From NCBI GenBank assembly GCA_025966335.1, contig JAICRS010000069.1, positions 1-12,869 of the forward strand: a stretch of 12,869 nt of DNA, in the 5' to 3' direction. Source of the DNA: Nocardioidaceae bacterium. Lineage in GTDB: Bacteria; Actinomycetota; Actinomycetes; Propionibacteriales; Nocardioidaceae. A program made the position numbers and the translations under genes. The first letter of the stretch is position 1. Every line of letters begins with the position of its first letter. The notes below the pieces were generated by a model. It worked only from the letters and a program-made list of their open reading frames with translations, did no database searches and had not been told where the DNA came from. Of the stretch, positions 7,545 through 12,869 are shown piece by piece.

Positions 7545-8707
7545 CAGGCGCCGACCACCTGGTCGGCGTCGGAGCCGTGCCGGCAGGAGTCGCAGGCATC
7601 GAGCAGCAGTGCCGACTCGGCCTCGTCGGCGGGGGTGCCGCGGACCTCGGCGACGAAGTCGAGCGCGATCTCGTGGTCACTGCGTCCGGCGAGCGCCGTG
7701 GCCACGGGAGCGGTGCGGCCGGCTCCGCCGGCGGGTTCGAACGAGAGCACCAGCGTGTGCGGGAAGCGGCTGCGGAGCCGCTCCATCGCCTGCGTGGGGC
7801 GCACCGGGTCGGTGAGCACCGCCTGGACCCAGCAGTCCTCCTTGTCGGCGTGGCGGGGGTCCTGCAGCAGGTTCTCCAGGTCGCCGCTGATCCGGGCGAG
7901 CCGCCGCGGAACCGGCGCCTCAACGAAGTCGGCCCGCTCGAACCCGTCGCGGCCGAGCTCGACGAGCCAGGACCCCTTGCGATGGTCGGCCTCGGAGAAC
8001 GAGTAGGCCAACGGCGAGCCGCTGTAGCGGATCGTCTCCGACAGCGTGTGCCGGCCGTGCAGGTGACCGAGCGCGGCGTAGTCGACCGGTGCGAAGAGAC
8101 TGGTCGGCACCAGGGACACGCCACCCACCGAGATGTCGCGCTCGCTGTCGCTGGCGTTGCCGCCGGCGACGAACGCGTGGGCCATCGCCACCGAACGGGT
8201 GCCGGCCGGCCGGCCGGCCAGGTCGGCGGTGACCCGGCGCATCGCCTCGGTGAGCGCTGCGGTGTGGCTGCGGCTCTCCAGCGCCCACGGCTCGCGGAGC
8301 ACGTCGGGCTCCAGGTAGGGAAGGCCGTAGACCGCGACCGGGCCGTGCTGATCCTCGAGCAGCACCGGTGTGCCGACGGTGGCCGCGGCGGTGCGGAAGT
8401 AGACCCCGGCGGCGTCGATCAGCCGCGAGTTGAAGCCCAGCCGGCGTGCGGAGTCGTGGTTGCCGCTCGTGACGACGACGTCGGCGCGCGAAGCGGCCAG
8501 ACGGGCGAACGTCTCGTCGGCGAGCGCGACCGCGTCCACCGGAGGCAGCGCACGGTCGTAGACGTCCCCGGCGACCACGACCAGGTCGACCTGCTCGGAC
8601 GCGATCGTCGCCAGCAGGTGGTCGACGTAGCCCGCCTGGGCACCGAGCATTCCCTCACGGTGGAAGGAACGCCCCAGATGCCAGTCCGAGGTGTGGAGGA
8701 TGCGCAC
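7544..8707 (-). CDS. sbcD: SbcD, Mre11-like nuclease subunit
   Basis: 387 residues from the GTG at 8707, close to E. coli SbcD (400). The metallophosphoesterase metal motifs appear in order: SDWHLG near the N-terminus, GDVYDR, GNHD, a histidine in MAHAF, and GHLHGRH. The C-terminal part is the less conserved capping and SbcC-binding region. It supplies the Mn-dependent exo- and endonuclease of the SbcCD complex. I chose GTG at 8707 because it places ILHTSDWHLG at residue 3, as in most homologues; GTG at 8731 in the same frame would add eight residues (VRRSSVIR). A TAnnnT box 7 nt upstream of 8707 supports the shorter form. The gene starts 39 nt after the fdhD stop (15 nt for the longer form) and shares its last base with sbcC. 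Confidence 0.95.
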   Translation of the reverse strand: MRILHTSDWHLGRSFHREGMLGAQAGYVDHLLATIASEQVDLVVVAGDVYDRALPPVDAVALADETFARLAASRADVVVTSGNHDSARRLGFNSRLIDAAGVYFRTAAATVGTPVLLEDQHGPVAVYGLPYLEPDVLREPWALESRSHTAALTEAMRRVTADLAGRPAGTRSVAMAHAFVAGGNASDSERDISVGGVSLVPTSLFAPVDYAALGHLHGRHTLSETIRYSGSPLAYSFSEADHRKGSWLVELGRDGFERADFVEAPVPRRLARISGDLENLLQDPRHADKEDCWVQAVLTDPVRPTQAMERLRSRFPHTLVLSFEPAGGAGRTAPVATALAGRSDHEIALDFVAEVRGTPADEAESALLLDACDSCRHGSDADQVVGA

Positions 8708-8714
8708 ACGGATG

Positions 8715-8720
8715 ACGCTA
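8715..8720 (-). promoter_or_regulatory. Candidate -10 box for leaderless sbcD
   Basis: TAGCGT on the minus strand fits TAnnnT and ends 7 nt before the GTG at 8707. No Shine-Dalgarno sequence precedes either candidate start. No convincing -35 hexamer is seen 16-18 bp upstream, so the box may be fortuitous and sbcD may be read from the fdhD transcript. Confidence 0.3.
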
Positions 8721-8746
8721 GATCGGCGCACCGACAGTTCGGCGGA

Positions 8747-9613
8747 TCACACGCCGATCCGCTCCGGCGCGGTGTACACCACGCACCGTTCGCCGCGCAG
8801 GAAGCCGACCGCGCACAGGCCTGCCTCGGCCGCCAGGCTGACCGCCAGGCTCGAGGGCGCGCCGACGGCGGCGATGACGCCGACACCGGCGACCACCGCC
8901 TTCTGCACCAGCTCGAACCCGATCCGGCCGCTCACGCAGAGCACCGGCACGTCGGTGGGGGAGCCTGCGAGCAGCCGGGCACCGACCACCTTGTCCACGG
9001 CGTTGTGCCGCCCGACGTCCTCGCGCACCACCAGGGGTGTGCCGTCGGCCTCGAACAGTCCGGCGGCGTGCAGGCCACCGGTGCGGTCGAAGACCCGCTG
9101 GCTCTCCCGCAGGGTGTCGGGCAGGCCGGCCAGCACGTCGTACGGCAGCACCAGGTCCTGCCACCGGCTTCCCGGACCGGCGCTCGCGCCGGTGGCGATC
9201 GCCAGCACGTCGTCGATGCTCTGTTTTCCGCAGACGCCGCAGGCCGAGCCGGCAGCCGATCCCTCGACGCGTGCAGCGGGCATACGACGCACCGGGCCGG
9301 TCAGCTCGACGGTCACCACGTTGAACTCCTGCTCCGGCGACAACGTATTGTCGGTACAATACGCAACCGTATGGAGATCGTCAGCAGATGCCACGATGCG
9401 TTCGCCGAAGAGGTACCCCGCCGCCAGCTCGAAGTCATGGCCCGGGGTGCGCATGGTGACGCTGACCCGCTCCGCGGCCCGACCGGGCGACGCCAGCCTG
9501 ACCTCCAGCGGCTCCTCGGTCGCGAGCCGGTCCTCCCGGTCCCGCGAGCCGGTGGACGTGATCTCGCGCACCCGCACCCGGCGGGAGGGACCTGGTCGAC
9601 GGGGAAGCGTCAT
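8747..9613 (-). CDS. fdhD: FdhD, sulfurtransferase for formate dehydrogenase molybdenum cofactor
   Basis: 288 residues, the usual family length. FdhD passes sulfur from the cysteine desulfurase to the bis-MGD cofactor, giving the sulfido ligand that formate dehydrogenases need. Diagnostic motifs are the catalytic CxxC in SACGVCGK (C125, C128), VTMRTPGHDFELAAGYLFGE (52-71), REDVGRHNAVDK (197-208) and SGRIGFELVQKA (228-239). Both catalytic cysteines are intact. ATG at 9613 lies 60 bp from the divergent PAP2 gene. No formate dehydrogenase, other molybdo-enzyme or cofactor gene is in the window, so the client must be encoded elsewhere. The next gene on the same strand, sbcD, starts 15-39 nt downstream, so the two are probably co-transcribed although their functions appear unrelated. 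Confidence 0.96.
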   Translation of the reverse strand: MTLPRRPGPSRRVRVREITSTGSRDREDRLATEEPLEVRLASPGRAAERVSVTMRTPGHDFELAAGYLFGERIVASADDLHTVAYCTDNTLSPEQEFNVVTVELTGPVRRMPAARVEGSAAGSACGVCGKQSIDDVLAIATGASAGPGSRWQDLVLPYDVLAGLPDTLRESQRVFDRTGGLHAAGLFEADGTPLVVREDVGRHNAVDKVVGARLLAGSPTDVPVLCVSGRIGFELVQKAVVAGVGVIAAVGAPSSLAVSLAAEAGLCAVGFLRGERCVVYTAPERIGV

Positions 9614-9673
9614 GGAGCCAGCCTATATTTGGCTCAGACATCAGCCAGGCGACATGCGGAGGGGACACCACCT
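9614..9673. promoter_or_regulatory. Divergent promoter region between fdhD and the PAP2 gene
   Basis: Sixty base pairs carry signals for both directions. On the minus strand TAGGCT (9625-9620) fits TAnnnT and ends 6 nt before the fdhD ATG, suggesting a leaderless fdhD mRNA. On the + strand TATATT (9624-9629) is the most A/T-rich hexamer and could be the -10 of the PAP2 gene; no good -35 is visible. A small inverted repeat, AGCCA (9616-9620) with TGGCT (9630-9634), brackets the A/T core and could be a regulator site. GGAGGGG at 9658-9664 is a strong ribosome-binding site 9 nt before the PAP2 GTG. Confidence 0.5.
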
Positions 9674-10401
9674 GTGCGCACGTCACGTCGCGAGGCGAAC
9701 GCGGACGACGGATGGACCTCGGAGGTCTCCTCGGGGTTCGCTCTCGCCGGCTTCCTCGGCCTGGTTTTCGTGGCGTTCACCGCGCTCGCGATCGGCCCGA
9801 TGATGAAGTTCGACGCCTACTTCAACCTGGCCCCTCCGCCCGAGGGATGGGTGCCGTTCCTGCACGTCCTCGACCGGATCGGCCAGCGCGCGGTCTGCCT
9901 CCCGGTGCTTGCCGTGTTCACCTACCTGGCCTGCCGGCACCAGCGGTCGTGGCGCCCTGGGTTCGTGGCGGCCGTCTCCGTCTTCACGCTGAACCTCTTG
10001 GTGCTGATCCTCAAGCTGATCCTCGCCCGCAGCGCGCCGCAGACTGCCGACCCGTCGTTCTTCACCGGCGGGATGGCCTATCCCTCGGGGCACAGCGCGA
10101 ACATCGTCCTGGTCTACGGCCTGGTGGCCTACCTGCTCAGCCGGTACCACTCGATCGGCCGCAGGACCGAGGTCGCGCTGTGGGCGGTGGTCGCGGTGCT
10201 CTCGGTGACGATGGTGGTCACCTCGCTCACCCTGAACTGGCACTGGTTCGCCGACCTGATCGCCGGGCTCCTGGTCGGCGCCGTCGTCCTCCAGCTGACG
10301 GCGACGGTCGACCGGGCGGTGCCGGCGACCGGCTTCGCGCACGGGTGGCGGCAGGGAGTCCGCGACCTCGTCGCGGCGGTGCGGCCGGGTGGTCGGCTGA
10401 C

Positions 10402-10405
<4 letters not shown>
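9674..10405 (+). CDS. PAP2-fold integral membrane protein, atypical active site
   Basis: 243 residues with about six hydrophobic helices (roughly 20-40, 72-88, 97-117, 142-157, 168-184, 195-211). The family is the PAP2/haloperoxidase-type phosphatases, which hydrolyse lipid phosphates at the membrane. Present are K114 of motif 1, PSGH (137-140) with the catalytic-type histidine H140, and HxxxD of motif 3 (H190, D194). Motif 1 reads KLILARSAP where KxxxxxxRP is usual, so its arginine is alanine (A121). Motif 3 begins SL (184-185) where SR is usual. Two phosphate-binding arginines are therefore missing or moved. GTG at 9674 is chosen for its GGAGGGG site 9 nt upstream; the same frame is open far upstream only as antisense of fdhD. 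The TAG stop overlaps the stop of pepN on the opposite strand. Fold is fairly certain, activity is not. Confidence 0.88.
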
Positions 10406-12861
<2,456 letters not shown>

Positions 12862-12869
12862 GGACGACA

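Noticed and set aside
7577..9673. A long + strand frame running through sbcD and fdhD into the PAP2 gene
   Set aside because: It is the antisense of well-supported genes; only the part from 9674 has a ribosome-binding site and recognisable protein.

Overview
The window is a chromosomal segment from a high-GC actinobacterium. The evidence is pervasive G/C at third codon positions, GTG starts and short or overlapping gene junctions. The gene families are common in actinomycetes, and the genus cannot be fixed from the sequence. It holds nine protein genes, no RNA genes and no mobile element. Eight genes are complete; the first is cut by the left edge. Coding density is very high and only one gap approaches 300 bp.

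Layout, left to right: (1) the C-terminal part of a beta-lactamase-fold serine hydrolase on the + strand (2-733). (2) A 285-bp gap between convergent genes (734-1018) with a three-copy, 51-bp tandem repeat, each copy centred on a GGTCA/TGACC palindrome. (3) A minus-strand pair tldD (3957-2416) and tldE/pmbA (2407-1019), the two subunits of the TldD/E metalloprotease. (4) A tightly coupled minus-strand cluster: fdhD (9613-8747), sbcD (8707-7544), sbcC (7544-4530) and a small HAD phosphatase (4533-4048) resembling the phosphatase half of T4 polynucleotide kinase. (5) A six-helix PAP2-fold membrane protein on the + strand (9674-10405). (6) A complete M1 aminopeptidase N on the minus strand (12861-10402), whose stop codon overlaps that of the PAP2 gene.

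Functional themes are peptide hydrolysis (TldD/E and PepN), DNA end and hairpin processing (the SbcCD nuclease with a coupled phosphatase that may clean DNA or RNA ends), and molybdo-enzyme maturation (FdhD, with no formate dehydrogenase gene here). sbcD/sbcC share one base (TGATG) and sbcC/phosphatase share four (GTGA), which strongly suggests the three are translated as a unit.

Most of the window is ordinary core-type actinobacterial sequence. The items most worth a second look are: the palindromic 51-bp repeat array after tldE, which also continues the tldE reading frame as a 17-residue repeat peptide for 49 codons beyond the TAA; the phosphatase coupled to sbcCD; TAnnnT boxes 6-7 nt before three start codons, suggesting leaderless mRNAs; and a PAP2 protein lacking two of the usual phosphate-binding arginines.
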